A stretch of DNA of 64,000 bases from Caulobacter sp. S45 (GCF_009765965.1 NZ_LMUL01000014.1:1468572-1532571), one strand, 5' to 3'. Positions 16,648 to 26,317 are shown, counted from the first letter of the stretch. Notes: generated by a model not told the origin, from the letters alone. Numbers and translations: made by a program.

Positions 16648-17789
16648 TCGCGCTCGTCCTGGGCGGGCTCGGCCTCGCCATCTGGCTTTATCTGATGCTC
16701 GGGCGCGGCCTGTTCTGGCTGGCGCGCGAACGCGACGACCGAGACCAGCCGGGTTCGCCGGTCCATTGGCCGTCGGTGGTCGCCGTGGTCCCCGCCCGCA
16801 ACGAGGCCGATGTGATCGCCCGCTCCATCGGCGACCTGCTGGCCCAGGACTATCCGGGTCCATTCCGGGTGGTGCTGGTGGACGACCAGAGCGACGACGG
16901 CACCGCCGATGTCGCCCGCGCCCTGCCGGGCTCGGAAAGGCTGGAAGTCGTCTCCGGTTCGCCCCTGCCGGCCGGCTGGGTCGGCAAGATGTGGGCGGTG
17001 AGCCAAGGGGCGGCCCACGCCTCGGCGGACGGACCCGACTATTTGCTGCTCACCGACGCCGACATCGGCCACGATCCTTCCAACCTGCGCCAGTTGGTGG
17101 GACGGGCCGAGGCAGGCAAGCTGGCCTTGGCCTCGATCATGGTGCGGCTGCACTGCGCGACCTTCGCCGAGCGGCTGATGATCCCGGCGTTCGTCTACTT
17201 CTTCGACATGCTGTTCCCGTTCGGCTGGGTCAATAACACCCGAAGCAAGGTTTCCGCCGGCGCCGGCGGCTGCATGCTGGTGCGGCGCGAGGCGCTGGAG
17301 GCGGCCGGCGGCATCGCCTCGATCCGGGACGCCATCATCGACGACTGCGCGCTCGCCGCCCGGCTCAAGCGGCAGGGGCCGATCTGGCTCGGCCTCGGCA
17401 CGCGGGCGGCGAGCCTGCGCCCCTACGAGAACCTGGGCGAGATCGGGCGGATGATCTCGCGCTCCGCCTACGCCCAGCTTGGCTATTCGCCCTGGCTGTT
17501 GATCGGTACGGTGCTGGGCATGATCCTGACCTATCTGGCCCCGCCGCTGGTCGCCCTGTTCAGCCATGGCTGGGCCCAGCTCGCCGGCGCACTGACCTGG
17601 CTGCTGATGGCGATAAGCTTTACCCCCATGACGAGGCTCTACCGCGTCTCGCCGCTGTGGGGCGTGGCCCTGCCGGTGATCGGGGCGCTCTACACCCTGT
17701 TCACCCTCCAGTCGGCGGTGCAGGTCTGGCAGGGCAAGGGCGGCATGTGGAAGGGCCGGTCGCAAGCCATGGTGGGGACGGGCTCATGA
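16644..17789 (+). CDS. hpnB: Hopanoid-associated glycosyltransferase HpnB
   Basis: A 381-residue GT2 glycosyltransferase anchored by an N-terminal membrane helix (IALVLGGLGLAIWLYLMLG) and C-terminal membrane segments (about 290-355). The catalytic domain shows VVPARNEADVIARSIGDLL, VLVDDQSDDGTAD and LLLTDADIGHDPSNL (the DxD-like site), then a DDCALAARLKRQG motif. Family members are the HpnB type of hopanoid loci. The exact acceptor is not proven. The start GTG overlaps the hpnA stop and the stop overlaps the hpnC start (ATGA). Confidence 0.93.
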   Translation: MIALVLGGLGLAIWLYLMLGRGLFWLARERDDRDQPGSPVHWPSVVAVVPARNEADVIARSIGDLLAQDYPGPFRVVLVDDQSDDGTADVARALPGSERLEVVSGSPLPAGWVGKMWAVSQGAAHASADGPDYLLLTDADIGHDPSNLRQLVGRAEAGKLALASIMVRLHCATFAERLMIPAFVYFFDMLFPFGWVNNTRSKVSAGAGGCMLVRREALEAAGGIASIRDAIIDDCALAARLKRQGPIWLGLGTRAASLRPYENLGEIGRMISRSAYAQLGYSPWLLIGTVLGMILTYLAPPLVALFSHGWAQLAGALTWLLMAISFTPMTRLYRVSPLWGVALPVIGALYTLFTLQSAVQVWQGKGGMWKGRSQAMVGTGS

Positions 17790-18649
17790 GCGCTGTACTG
17801 GAACACGGGAGCGCCGCCGAGCTGGCCTCCGGCAAGGGCCAGAACGACGAGAACTTCCCCGTCGCCTCCTTCCTGATCGCGCCAAAGCACAGGGCCACGG
17901 TGTTCGCCTTCTACCGCTTCGCCCGCGTCGCCGACGACGTGGCCGACAGCGAGACCGCCTCGCCGGAAGGGAAGCTCGCCCACCTGGAGATCATGCGCGC
18001 GACACTGGCCGGCGAGAGCGACGCCAATCCCGAAGCTCTGGAATTGCGCAGGGTGCAGGACGAACATGGCCTTACACCGCAGCATGGCCTGGACCTGCTG
18101 GAGGCCTTCCGCCGCGACGTGACCAAGCTCCGCTACGACGACTGGGCGGACCTGATGGACTACTGCCGCTATTCAGCGGCGCCCGTCGGCCGCTTCGTGC
18201 TCGACGTGCATGGCGAGAGCCGGGCGAGCTGGCCCGCCAACGACGCCCTGTGCGCGGCGCTGCAGGTGATCAACCACCTACAGGACTGCGGGAAGGACTA
18301 CCGCACGCTGAACCGGGTCTATCTGCCCGACGACCAGCTGCGCGCGGCCGGGCTGACGGTGGAGGCGCTGGACGCGCCCAAGGCGTCGCCGGCGCTGAAG
18401 GGCGTGATCGCCGACCTGGCCCGGCGCACCGACGTGCTGCTGAGCCAGTCCAGGCCCTTCGCCGGCATGATCAAGGCCACCCGGCTGAGGATGGAGGTGG
18501 CGGTGATCCAGCGCCTGGGCGAGGACCTGACCCGCCGCCTGATCGTCCGCGATCCGCTCAGCGAGCGCGTCCACCACACCAAGGCCGAGGCCGCCGCCCT
18601 TGCGCTGAGCGCCATGGCCATGCTGCCCTTCCGTCGTCGGCGCGCATGA
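17786..18649 (+). CDS. hpnC: Hydroxysqualene synthase HpnC
   Basis: In the three-step bacterial squalene route, HpnD makes presqualene diphosphate from two FPP, HpnC converts it to hydroxysqualene, and HpnE reduces this to squalene. This 287-residue protein belongs to the squalene/phytoene synthase fold: FYRFARVADDVADSE supplies the first aspartate-rich motif and LQVINHLQDCGKDYRTLNRVYLP the second, with the HpnC-specific glutamine/asparagine pattern. It is joined to hpnB and hpnD by ATGA overlaps. Confidence 0.94.
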   Translation: MSAVLEHGSAAELASGKGQNDENFPVASFLIAPKHRATVFAFYRFARVADDVADSETASPEGKLAHLEIMRATLAGESDANPEALELRRVQDEHGLTPQHGLDLLEAFRRDVTKLRYDDWADLMDYCRYSAAPVGRFVLDVHGESRASWPANDALCAALQVINHLQDCGKDYRTLNRVYLPDDQLRAAGLTVEALDAPKASPALKGVIADLARRTDVLLSQSRPFAGMIKATRLRMEVAVIQRLGEDLTRRLIVRDPLSERVHHTKAEAAALALSAMAMLPFRRRRA

Positions 18650-19497
18650 CCGCAACACCGTCCCCAGCAACGACCGCCACCGCCGAGCAGACCGGCGCGT
18701 CCGGCAGCTCGTTCTACGCCGGCATGCGCGTGCTGCCCAAGGCGGAGCGGGAGGCGATGTACGCCATCTACGGCTTCTGCCGCATCGTCGACGATATCGC
18801 CGACGATATGCAGGGCGACCGCGCCTCGCGCCGGGCCGAATTGGACGCCTGGCGCGCCGACCTGGACAGCCTGTACGCGGGGGGCGATCCCGGTCGCGCC
18901 GCCCTCCTGGTCGAGGCGGTGCAGCGGTTCGGCGCGCGCAAGCAAGACTTCGTCGCCGTGGTCGACGGCATGCAGATGGACGTGGACGCCGACATCCGCG
19001 CGCCGGATTTCGCCACGCTGGACCTCTATGTCGACCGGGTGGCCTGCGCGGTCGGGCGGCTGTCGGTGAAGGTGTTCGGCATGGACGAACAGCCGGGGCT
19101 GGCGTTGGCCCACCACCTGGGCCGGGCGCTGCAGTTCACCAACATCCTGCGCGACTTCGACGAGGACGCCTCGATCGGGCGGCTCTACGTGCCACGCGAG
19201 GCGTTGGACCGGGCCGGGATCGCGGGCGACGACCCGCACACGGTGGTGAACCATCCCCACATCGATCAGGCCGCCCGCGAGCTGCTAGCCCTGGCGCGCG
19301 AGGCCTACGCCTCGGCCGACCGGGTGCTGAAGGCCAAGCCGCGCGGCAAGCTACTGGCGCCTCGGCTGATGTCGGCGGTCTATGGCAAGACGCTGGACCG
19401 CACCGCCGCGCTCGGCTGGACGCCGCCGCGCACGCGGGTCAAGGTCGGCAAGGGCGAACTGCTGTGGCTGGTGCTGCGCCACGGCCTGCTCGGATGA
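18646..19497 (+). CDS. hpnD: Presqualene diphosphate synthase HpnD
   Basis: Condenses two farnesyl diphosphates head-to-head into presqualene diphosphate. The 283-residue protein has FYAGMRVLPKAEREAMYAIYGFCRIVDDIADD with the first DxxxD motif, and LQFTNILRDFDEDASIGRLYVP with the second. The first 15 residues are a Thr/Ala-rich leader. It shares the fold with HpnC but has the canonical aspartates of diphosphate-binding enzymes. It overlaps hpnC and hpnE by four bases each; FPP would come from ispA further along this region. Confidence 0.95.
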   Translation: MTATPSPATTATAEQTGASGSSFYAGMRVLPKAEREAMYAIYGFCRIVDDIADDMQGDRASRRAELDAWRADLDSLYAGGDPGRAALLVEAVQRFGARKQDFVAVVDGMQMDVDADIRAPDFATLDLYVDRVACAVGRLSVKVFGMDEQPGLALAHHLGRALQFTNILRDFDEDASIGRLYVPREALDRAGIAGDDPHTVVNHPHIDQAARELLALAREAYASADRVLKAKPRGKLLAPRLMSAVYGKTLDRTAALGWTPPRTRVKVGKGELLWLVLRHGLLG

Positions 19498-20741
19498 AGG
19501 TCCACGTCATCGGCGCCGGCGTCGCCGGTCTCGCCGCCGCGGTGAAACTGGCCCAGCGGGGCGTGACGGTGGAGCTGTCCGAAGCCGCCGCCCAGGCCGG
19601 CGGGCGTTGCCGTTCATACTTCGATCCGCAGCTCGGCCAGGTCATCGACAACGGCAACCACCTGGTCCTGTCCGGCAACACCGCGATCATGGCCTATCTC
19701 GACGCCATCGGCGCCCGCGACCGCCTCGCCGGGCCCGAGCGCGCGGAGTTCGTCTGGGCCGACGTGCGCACCGGCAAGCGCTGGACCCTGCGCCCGAACG
19801 AGGGCCCGATCCCCTGGTGGGTGTTCTCGCCCTCGCGCCGCGTGCCCGACACCCGGGTCGGCGACTATCTGGGCCTTGTTCCCCTCACCCGACCTCAGCC
19901 CGGCAAGCGGGTGGATCAGGCCATGCGCTGCGAAGGCGTGCTGTGGGAGCGGCTGATGGAGCCCTTCCTGCTGGCGGCGCTGAACACCGAGGCGAAAAGC
20001 GGATCGGCCGACCTCGCCGGCGCGGTGGTGCGCGAGACCCTGGCCAAGGGCGGCGCGGCCTATCGACCCCGGATCGCCGAGCCCACCCTGGCTGCAGCCT
20101 TCGTCGATCCGGCCATCACCACGCTGGAATCCGCAGGCGCGACGGTGCGCCTGGGCCGCCGCCTGCGGAAGCTCGAGATGGCGGAAGACCGGATCACGGG
20201 CCTGACCTTCGCGGACGGCGAGGTGACGGTCGGAGCCGGTGAAACGGTCGTGCTGGCCGTTCCCCCTTGGGTGGCGGGCGAACTCGTCCCTAGGCTGACG
20301 GTCCCGACCGAGCACCGCGCCATTGTCAACGCACACTTTAGGGTGACACCGCCGAGCAACGCCGAGCCCATGATCGGCGTGATCGGCGGGACCGTGGAGT
20401 GGATTTTCGCCTTCCCCGAGCGCATATCCGTAACAGTGAGCGGTGCTGATCGCCTCGTGGACATGGATCGCGAGGCGCTGGCGCGGCTGTTGTGGAAGGA
20501 TGTCGCCGCCGTGCACGGGCTGTCCCAAGATCTTCCGCCCTGGCAGGTGGTCAAGGAGAAGCGCGCCACCTTCGCCGCGACGCCCGAGCAGGACGCCCTG
20601 CGGCCGCCCGCGAAGACCCGCTGGAGCAACCTGATCCTGGCCGGCGATTGGACCGCGACCGGACTGCCTGCGACGATTGAGGGCGCAGTGCGTTCCGGAG
20701 GACACGCCGCCGACTTGGCGCTCGCGCGTTTGGTCGTGTAG
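19494..20741 (+). CDS. hpnE: Hydroxysqualene dehydroxylase HpnE
   Basis: A 415-residue FAD-dependent amine-oxidase/phytoene-desaturase fold protein that completes squalene synthesis by reductive removal of the hydroxyl of hydroxysqualene. The N-terminal dinucleotide motif VIGAGVAGLAAAVKLAQRG and the GGRC segment bind FAD. The C-terminal LILAGDWTATGLPATIEGAVRSG is the closing FAD motif. The ATG overlaps the hpnD stop (ATGA). The cyclase gene follows after 26 bp. Confidence 0.94.
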   Translation: MKVHVIGAGVAGLAAAVKLAQRGVTVELSEAAAQAGGRCRSYFDPQLGQVIDNGNHLVLSGNTAIMAYLDAIGARDRLAGPERAEFVWADVRTGKRWTLRPNEGPIPWWVFSPSRRVPDTRVGDYLGLVPLTRPQPGKRVDQAMRCEGVLWERLMEPFLLAALNTEAKSGSADLAGAVVRETLAKGGAAYRPRIAEPTLAAAFVDPAITTLESAGATVRLGRRLRKLEMAEDRITGLTFADGEVTVGAGETVVLAVPPWVAGELVPRLTVPTEHRAIVNAHFRVTPPSNAEPMIGVIGGTVEWIFAFPERISVTVSGADRLVDMDREALARLLWKDVAAVHGLSQDLPPWQVVKEKRATFAATPEQDALRPPAKTRWSNLILAGDWTATGLPATIEGAVRSGGHAADLALARLVV

Positions 20742-20767
20742 TTGATCCCCTGGGGAACAGCTTGAGA

Positions 20768-22738
20768 ATGTATGACTCTTTCTTGGACGAGACCCGCCTG
20801 ATCGGCGATGTTTCGATCCAAAATCTTGACGCTTCCGTGGACAAGGCCGCCGACGCGCTCATGCGTGCGCAGCGCCCGGACGGCCACTTCGTGTTCGAGC
20901 TGGAGGCCGACGCCACCATTCCGGCCGAATACATCCTGCTGCGCCAGTACCTGGCCGAGCCGGACGACCTGGAACTGGAGCGCAAGATCGGCGTCTACCT
21001 GCGCCGCATCCAGGCCGCGCACGGCGGCTGGCCGCTGTATCACGACGGCCCCTTCGACATCTCCGCTACTGTGAAGGCCTACTTCGCGCTGAAGATGATC
21101 GGCGACAGCGTCGAGGCCCCACACATGGTGCGCGCCCGCGAAGCCATCCTGGCGCGGGGCGGAGCCGCGGCGGCCAACGTCTTCACCCGCATCCAGCTGG
21201 CGCTCTATGGCGAGATCGCCTGGGCGGAAATCCCCAACATGCCGGCCGAGCTGATCCTGGCGCCCACCTGGTTCCCGGTCCACCTGTCCAAGATGAGCTA
21301 CTGGTCGCGCACGGTGATCGTGCCGCTGCTGGTGCTGATGAACCTGCGGCCCCAGGCCCGCAACCCGCGCGACGTGACCGTGCGCGAGCTGTTCAAGCCG
21401 GTCGCCAAGGCCCCGCGCGTCTCCAACGCCGCCGACCCCAAGCTGGTCTGGACCATCGGCTTCAACATGCTCGATGGCGCGCTGAAGGCGACCGAGAGCC
21501 TGTGGCCCAAGAAGCTGCGCAAGAAGTCCATCGACGCCTGCGTCGCCTGGGTAGTGGAGCGGCTGAACGGCGAGGACGGCCTGGGCGCCATCTATCCGGC
21601 CATGGCCAACAGCGTGATGATGTTCGCGGCTCTAGGCTATGGCGAGGACCATCCCCACCGCGCCATCGCCCGCAAGTCGATCGAGAACCTGCTCGTGATC
21701 AAGGACGAGGAGGCCTATTGCCAGCCCTGCGCCAGCCCGGTGTGGGATACGGCGCTGGCGGCACACGCCCTGATGGAGGCCGGCGGCCCGGTGGCTGCTG
21801 CGCGGGTGAAGGGCACCCTCGACTGGCTGCGCGACCGCCAGGTGCTGGACGTCAAGGGCGACTGGGCCGACCGCAAGCCGGACGTGCGCCCCGGCGGCTG
21901 GGCCTTCCAGTACAACAACGCCCACTATCCCGACCTGGACGACACCGCCGTGGTGGTGCTGGCCATGGACCGCGCCCGCGCCAGCCTCGGGATCGAGGGA
22001 AACGACGAGGCCATCGCGCGCGGCGAGGAATGGATCGTCGGCCTGCAGAGCAAGGACGGCGGGTTCGCCGCCTTCGACGCGGACAACACCCACTTCTACC
22101 TGAACAACATCCCCTTCGCCGACCATGGCGCCCTGCTCGACCCGCCGACGGTGGACGTGGCGGCGCGCTGCGTCGGCATGCTGGCCCAGCTCGGCGAGCC
22201 GCTGGACAGCCCGCGCATGACCGCGGCCATCGACTACCTGCGCAAGGAACAGGAGCCGGACGGCAGCTTCTGGGGCCGCTGGGGCGTGAACTATATCTAC
22301 GGCACCTGGTCGGCCCTAGTGGCGCTGAACAAGGCCGGCCTCGGCCCGACCGACCCGCTGATGACGCGGGCGGTGGATTGGCTGGTCAAGGTCCAGAACG
22401 CGGACGGCGGCTGGGGCGAGTCGTGCGACAGCTACAAGCTGGACTATACGGGCTATGTACCCGCGCCCTCGACCTCGTCCCAGACCGCCTGGGCGGTGCT
22501 GGCCATGATGTCGGCCGGCGAGGCGGACCACCCGGCGGTGGCGCGCGGGATCAAGCACCTCCAGGCCACCCAGGACGAGGACGGCCTGTGGCCGGAGGAA
22601 TTCTACACCGGCGGCGGTTTCCCGCGGGTCTTCTACCTGCGCTACCACGGCTACCGGAAGTTCTTCCCCCTGTGGGCCATGGCCCGCTACCGCAACCTGA
22701 TGCAGAGCAACTCGCGCGAGGTGGCGTTCGGGATGTGA
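20768..22738 (+). CDS. shc: Squalene-hopene cyclase
   Basis: A 656-residue membrane-associated terpene cyclase that folds squalene into hopene/hopanol. The protonating DxDD motif is D389-L-D391-D392 within PDLDDTAVVV, and many QW-type repeats are visible (e.g. QSKDGGFAAFD, QEPDGSFWGRWG, QNADGGWGE, QDEDGLWPE). The ATG at 20768 is preferred over the TTG two codons earlier. It is the hpnF position of the operon that starts at hpnA; nothing on the same strand follows closely, so this probably ends the hpnABCDEF unit. Confidence 0.97.
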   Translation: MYDSFLDETRLIGDVSIQNLDASVDKAADALMRAQRPDGHFVFELEADATIPAEYILLRQYLAEPDDLELERKIGVYLRRIQAAHGGWPLYHDGPFDISATVKAYFALKMIGDSVEAPHMVRAREAILARGGAAAANVFTRIQLALYGEIAWAEIPNMPAELILAPTWFPVHLSKMSYWSRTVIVPLLVLMNLRPQARNPRDVTVRELFKPVAKAPRVSNAADPKLVWTIGFNMLDGALKATESLWPKKLRKKSIDACVAWVVERLNGEDGLGAIYPAMANSVMMFAALGYGEDHPHRAIARKSIENLLVIKDEEAYCQPCASPVWDTALAAHALMEAGGPVAAARVKGTLDWLRDRQVLDVKGDWADRKPDVRPGGWAFQYNNAHYPDLDDTAVVVLAMDRARASLGIEGNDEAIARGEEWIVGLQSKDGGFAAFDADNTHFYLNNIPFADHGALLDPPTVDVAARCVGMLAQLGEPLDSPRMTAAIDYLRKEQEPDGSFWGRWGVNYIYGTWSALVALNKAGLGPTDPLMTRAVDWLVKVQNADGGWGESCDSYKLDYTGYVPAPSTSSQTAWAVLAMMSAGEADHPAVARGIKHLQATQDEDGLWPEEFYTGGGFPRVFYLRYHGYRKFFPLWAMARYRNLMQSNSREVAFGM

Positions 22739-22812
22739 GGCGGGCTGCGATCCGCGCGATGGGCGAACGCCCGACGCCGCCCTTTGCGGACCGCAGCTAT
22801 CCCACGACGCCG

Positions 22813-23190
22813 CTAGAACCTCACGCGGCTTTCGAGTTCGTCGGCCCTGACGGCGGTCTTCATCACCACACAGCTCTCATCGATAGTGTTGCCGTTGACC
22901 TTGCAGGTGTAGTCCCGGTCCTTGATCCAGCTGCGCTCCTCATCGCGCAGCTTGGTCTTAGCGGCCGGGTTCTGCGCGAGTTGGCCCATGACCTGGCGAT
23001 AGGCCTTGTTCAGCCGGTCGTCCTGAGCGCCCGCCTCGCGCTGGGCGCACACGGATTTCTGGACCGGATTGTCACCTGCCCGTTGATGGCATGCCAGGAA
23101 CTGGGGCGACAGGTGGGTCGAATCCTGCGCCAGCGCCGCTGCGCCGGGCGTCGATATGACAAGGGCGAGTAGGACAGTCAGTCGGTTCAA
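22813..23190 (-). CDS. Secreted DUF1311 / LprI-like protein
   Basis: A 125-residue exported protein: signal peptide MNRLTVLLALVISTPGAAALA, then a domain with four cysteines (FLACHQ, KSVCAQ, DYTCKV, ESCVVM) and the hallmark LNKAYRQVMGQL...LRDEERSWIKDRD of DUF1311, related to the lysozyme-inhibitor LprI family. It may protect against lysozyme or act in the envelope; no direct proof. The start is a TTG with AAGGAG six bases away. It sits on the opposite strand inside the hopanoid region, between shc and hpnG. Confidence 0.88.
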   Translation of the reverse strand: MNRLTVLLALVISTPGAAALAQDSTHLSPQFLACHQRAGDNPVQKSVCAQREAGAQDDRLNKAYRQVMGQLAQNPAAKTKLRDEERSWIKDRDYTCKVNGNTIDESCVVMKTAVRADELESRVRF

Positions 23191-23309
23191 GGCCGAACTC
23201 CTTTGTGGCGCATGGTGGCGGGAAGATCGCGTGACGATGGCAAATTACCAGGGGGGCCGAACTTGCATACATTGAATCCGGGGTCGTCATCATTCCGAGA
23301 GGCCATCGC

Positions 23310-24017
23310 GTGACCGCACCCATCCTCGCCGTCACCGGCCTCAAGCGCGAAGCCGACCTGCTCGCCAGTCATGGCCTGATCGTCGTCCCCGGCGGCGGCG
23401 ACTCCGCCGGCCTGGCGCGCAAACTTGAAACCGCCTTCCTGACCCACCACCCACGCGGCGTGGTCAGCGTCGGCCTCGGCGGCGCGCTTTCGCCGGAACT
23501 GGCGGTCGGGGACTGGGTCGTCGGGGATGCGGTCGTCGAGGCTTCGACGCGCTGGATCACGGATGCGCGGTGGGCGCGCGCACTGGTCACAGCCCTATCC
23601 TCGGCTCACCTTGGCTCCATCGCCGCCAGCGACACGATGGTGGTGGACGCCACGGCTAAGGCGGACCTCCGCACGGCGACCCGCGCAATAGCGGTGGACA
23701 TGGAGTCCCACGTCGCCGCCCGCTTCGCCTCGGCCCACGGCCTGCCGCTCGCAGTCCTGCGGGTCATTTCCGACGGGGCCGACCGCGCTCTGCCGAAGGC
23801 CGCGCAGGCGGGCATGAAAAAGGACGGCGGGATGGACATCCTCGCCGTCCTCAAATCGCTGGCGCTCGATCCCCGCCAGCTCCCGGCGCTGATCCGCACC
23901 GGGCGCGAGGCGGAGGTCGCCTTCCGGAAGCTCGACCTACTCCGCAGCTACCACCTTGTTGGAGGCCCTGGGATTGGCGATGCGGATCTCCGTCACCTTC
24001 TTGTCGACCTGCTCTGA
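23310..24017 (+). CDS. hpnG: Adenosylhopane nucleosidase-type phosphorylase HpnG
   Basis: A 235-residue purine-nucleoside-phosphorylase-fold protein. HpnG removes adenine from adenosylhopane to give ribosyl/phosphoribosylhopane, the step after HpnH. Family features are VTGLKREADLLA, VSVGLGGALSPELAVGDWVV, the AVDMESHVAARFA active-site motif and VLRVISDGADRALP. The start is GTG. The frame runs 81 bp into hpnH on the other strand; the residues after about position 210 are probably an extension beyond the usual end, made of antisense hpnH sequence. Confidence 0.92.
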   Translation: MTAPILAVTGLKREADLLASHGLIVVPGGGDSAGLARKLETAFLTHHPRGVVSVGLGGALSPELAVGDWVVGDAVVEASTRWITDARWARALVTALSSAHLGSIAASDTMVVDATAKADLRTATRAIAVDMESHVAARFASAHGLPLAVLRVISDGADRALPKAAQAGMKKDGGMDILAVLKSLALDPRQLPALIRTGREAEVAFRKLDLLRSYHLVGGPGIGDADLRHLLVDLL

Positions 24018-25088
24018 GAACACGTAGTTCGCCCGGCGCTGGTTGGAGAGGTCGATCTCCGGCGCCATGGCGCCCTCGGTCTTGATCCCCTTCATCGCCA
24101 GACCCAGCATCTTCAGCGGGTTCTTCACCGCATCGGTGGTGGCGGTGCCCTCGAAGCCGCAGTGGACCATGCAGTCGGCGCACTTCTCGTACTTGCCGAC
24201 GCCGTAGTCCTCCCACTCGGTGTCTTCCATCAGCTCCTTGAAGGACTTCACATAGCCTTCGCCGATCAGGTAGCAGGGCTTCTGCCAGCCGAACACGGTG
24301 CGCAGCGGCATCGACCACGGCGAGCATTCGTAGGTCTGGTTGCCGGCCAGGAAGTCCATGAACAGCGGCGAGTTGGTGAAGCTCCACGCCTTGCCGCCCT
24401 TGCCGCGCTTGAGCACGTCGCGGAAGAACTGCTTGGTCTTGGCGCGGTTGAGGAAGTGCTCCTGGTCCGGCGCACGCTCATAGGCGTAGCCGGGGGAGAT
24501 GGTGATGCCGTCCAGGCCGGCTTCTTCCATCTCGTCGAAGAAACTAGCCAAACGCTCAGGGTCGGCGCCGTCGAACACGGTGCAGTTGATCTGGACACGG
24601 AAGCCCTTGGACTTGGCCAGCTGAATGGCCTCGACCGCCTTCTGGTAGACGCCGTCCTGGCAGACCGACTTGTCGTGCATGGCCTGGTCGCCGTCCAGGT
24701 GGATGGACCAGGTGAAGAAGGGGTCGGGCTCGTACTGGTCGATCTTCTTCGTCATCAGCAGCGCGTTGGTGCAGAGGATGACGAACTTCTTCCGCTCGAT
24801 GTAGCCCTTGACGATCTTGGGCATGTCGCGGTGGAGCAGGGGCTCGCCGCCGGCGATGGAGACGGCGGGGGCGCCGCACTCGTCGATCGCCGCCATGCAC
24901 TGCTCGTAGGACAGGCGCTGGTTCAGAATTTCGTCGGGATAGTCGATCTTGCCGCAGCCGGCGCAAGCCAGGTTGCAGCGGAGCAGCGGCTCCAGCATCA
25001 GCACGAGCGGGTAGCGTTTCTCGCCCGACCAGTGCTTCTTCATCACATAGGCCCCGATACGGGCCACTTGCTGCAGGGGAAGACCCAT
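23937..25088 (-). CDS. hpnH: Adenosylhopane-forming radical SAM protein HpnH
   Basis: A 383-residue radical SAM enzyme that adds adenosyl to diploptene, the first step of extended C35 hopanoids. The 4Fe-4S cysteines are C38, C42 and C45 in RCNLACAGCGKIDYP. Further family landmarks are SIAGGEPLLHRDM, FTWSIHLDGDQAMHDK and the C-terminal cysteines in YEKCADCMVHCGFEG. It is convergent with hpnG, overlapping its 3' end, and ispH lies 51 bp upstream on the same strand, so ispH-hpnH may be co-transcribed. Confidence 0.96.
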   Translation of the reverse strand: MGLPLQQVARIGAYVMKKHWSGEKRYPLVLMLEPLLRCNLACAGCGKIDYPDEILNQRLSYEQCMAAIDECGAPAVSIAGGEPLLHRDMPKIVKGYIERKKFVILCTNALLMTKKIDQYEPDPFFTWSIHLDGDQAMHDKSVCQDGVYQKAVEAIQLAKSKGFRVQINCTVFDGADPERLASFFDEMEEAGLDGITISPGYAYERAPDQEHFLNRAKTKQFFRDVLKRGKGGKAWSFTNSPLFMDFLAGNQTYECSPWSMPLRTVFGWQKPCYLIGEGYVKSFKELMEDTEWEDYGVGKYEKCADCMVHCGFEGTATTDAVKNPLKMLGLAMKGIKTEGAMAPEIDLSNQRRANYVFSEQVDKKVTEIRIANPRASNKVVAAE

Positions 25089-25139
25089 GCCGCACTCCTC
25101 AAGTATGTCCGCGCCGGGGGAGCGGCGCTATGAACCCAA

Positions 25140-26096
25140 TCAGGCCGCAGCCTCTTCGGCGGCGGTTTCGGCCGGGGTGCGAAGCTCGGCCGGTAGTCTG
25201 AACTCGATCTCTTCCTTGATCCCGTTCATTTGCGTCACCTCGACATCGCCGATACGGCGCAAGGTGGCGATGACGTCCAGGATAAGTTCCTCCGGAGCCG
25301 AGGCTCCGGCGGTCAATCCGATCGTTTCGTGGCCGCGGACCCACTCGGGGTCCAACTCGCCACCGTCGGCGATCAGGTAGCTCGGCAGTCCCTCCTCCAG
25401 CCCGATCTCGCACAATCGGTTGGAATTGGAGCTGTTCTTGGCGCCCACCACCAGCAGGACGTCCACCACCTTGCAAAGGTCGCGTACAGCCGACTGCCGA
25501 TGCTGGGTAGCGTAGCAGATGTCGGAGGTATCAGGCCCGGTGATGTCTGAAAAGCGGCGCTTCAGCGCGGCGATGACGCTCTTGGTGTCGTCGACGCTCA
25601 GCGTGGTCTGCGTCACATAGGCCAGCGGCGTATTGGTGGGGAAGGCCAGGGCCTGGACGTCGGCCTCGGTGGAGACCAGCGCCACCGGCGCGTCCACCTG
25701 GCCCATGGTGCCCTCCACCTCGGGGTGGCCGGCATGGCCGATCAGGATCAGCGAGCGGCCGCGCGAAACGTAGCGCTTGCCCTGTGAATGCACCTTGGAG
25801 ACCAGGGGGCACGTAGCGTCCAGCACCGGCAGGGCCCGCGCCTTCGCCTCGATCTCCACGCTCTGGGAGACGCCGTGCGCGCTGAACACCGTGACGGCGC
25901 CGTCGGGGATTTCCGACAGCTCCTCGACGAAGCGTGCGCCCTTCGCCTTCAGGCTCTCGACCACGTGGCGGTTGTGGACGATCTCGTGGCGCACATAGAC
26001 GGGCTGGCCATACTTCTGGAGCGCGCGCTCGACGATATCGATCGCCCGCACAACGCCGGCGCAGAAGCCCCTCGGCTGAGCCAGAACAACCCGCAA
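25140..26096 (-). CDS. ispH: 4-hydroxy-3-methylbut-2-enyl diphosphate reductase IspH
   Basis: The last enzyme of the MEP pathway, producing IPP and DMAPP with a 4Fe-4S cluster. In this 318-residue protein the three cluster cysteines are visible in PRGFCAGV (C12), DATCPLVSK and DICYATQ, along with HEIVHN and [10 protein letters not shown] for diphosphate binding. It lies upstream of hpnH and divergent from ispA, supplying isoprenoid precursors for the hopanoid genes here. The 220-bp divergent gap holds the palindrome ATCTTATAAGAT. Confidence 0.97.
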   Translation of the reverse strand: MRVVLAQPRGFCAGVVRAIDIVERALQKYGQPVYVRHEIVHNRHVVESLKAKGARFVEELSEIPDGAVTVFSAHGVSQSVEIEAKARALPVLDATCPLVSKVHSQGKRYVSRGRSLILIGHAGHPEVEGTMGQVDAPVALVSTEADVQALAFPTNTPLAYVTQTTLSVDDTKSVIAALKRRFSDITGPDTSDICYATQHRQSAVRDLCKVVDVLLVVGAKNSSNSNRLCEIGLEEGLPSYLIADGGELDPEWVRGHETIGLTAGASAPEELILDVIATLRRIGDVEVTQMNGIKEEIEFRLPAELRTPAETAAEEAAA

Positions 26097-26171
26097 CCCT
26101 GTCTCCCTAGGTCCGCCGCCGCGACAGGCGGCCGGCCAATCGATCCCGGCTCGAAGCCAGGCTGCATCGCG

Positions 26172-26183
26172 ATCTTATAAGAT
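26172..26183. promoter_or_regulatory. Palindrome in the ispH-ispA divergent region
   Basis: ATCTTATAAGAT is a perfect 12-bp palindrome, unusually AT-rich for this DNA, 76 bp upstream of the ispH start and 135 bp upstream of the ispA start. It includes a TATAAG/TTATAA core that could serve as a -10 element in either direction. It may be promoter, operator or both. Confidence 0.35.
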
Positions 26184-26317
26184 TAGGGAGCCGCCCCGCT
26201 GGTTGGAAGGCGCGCGGCGTAAACCGTATCGGCGCCGGTGGCTGATTTCGACGTGCTGGTGCGCCAAGGTCACGCTATGGAGACCGCCCGCGTTATACGA
26301 CGCGGCCGCGCCGGATC

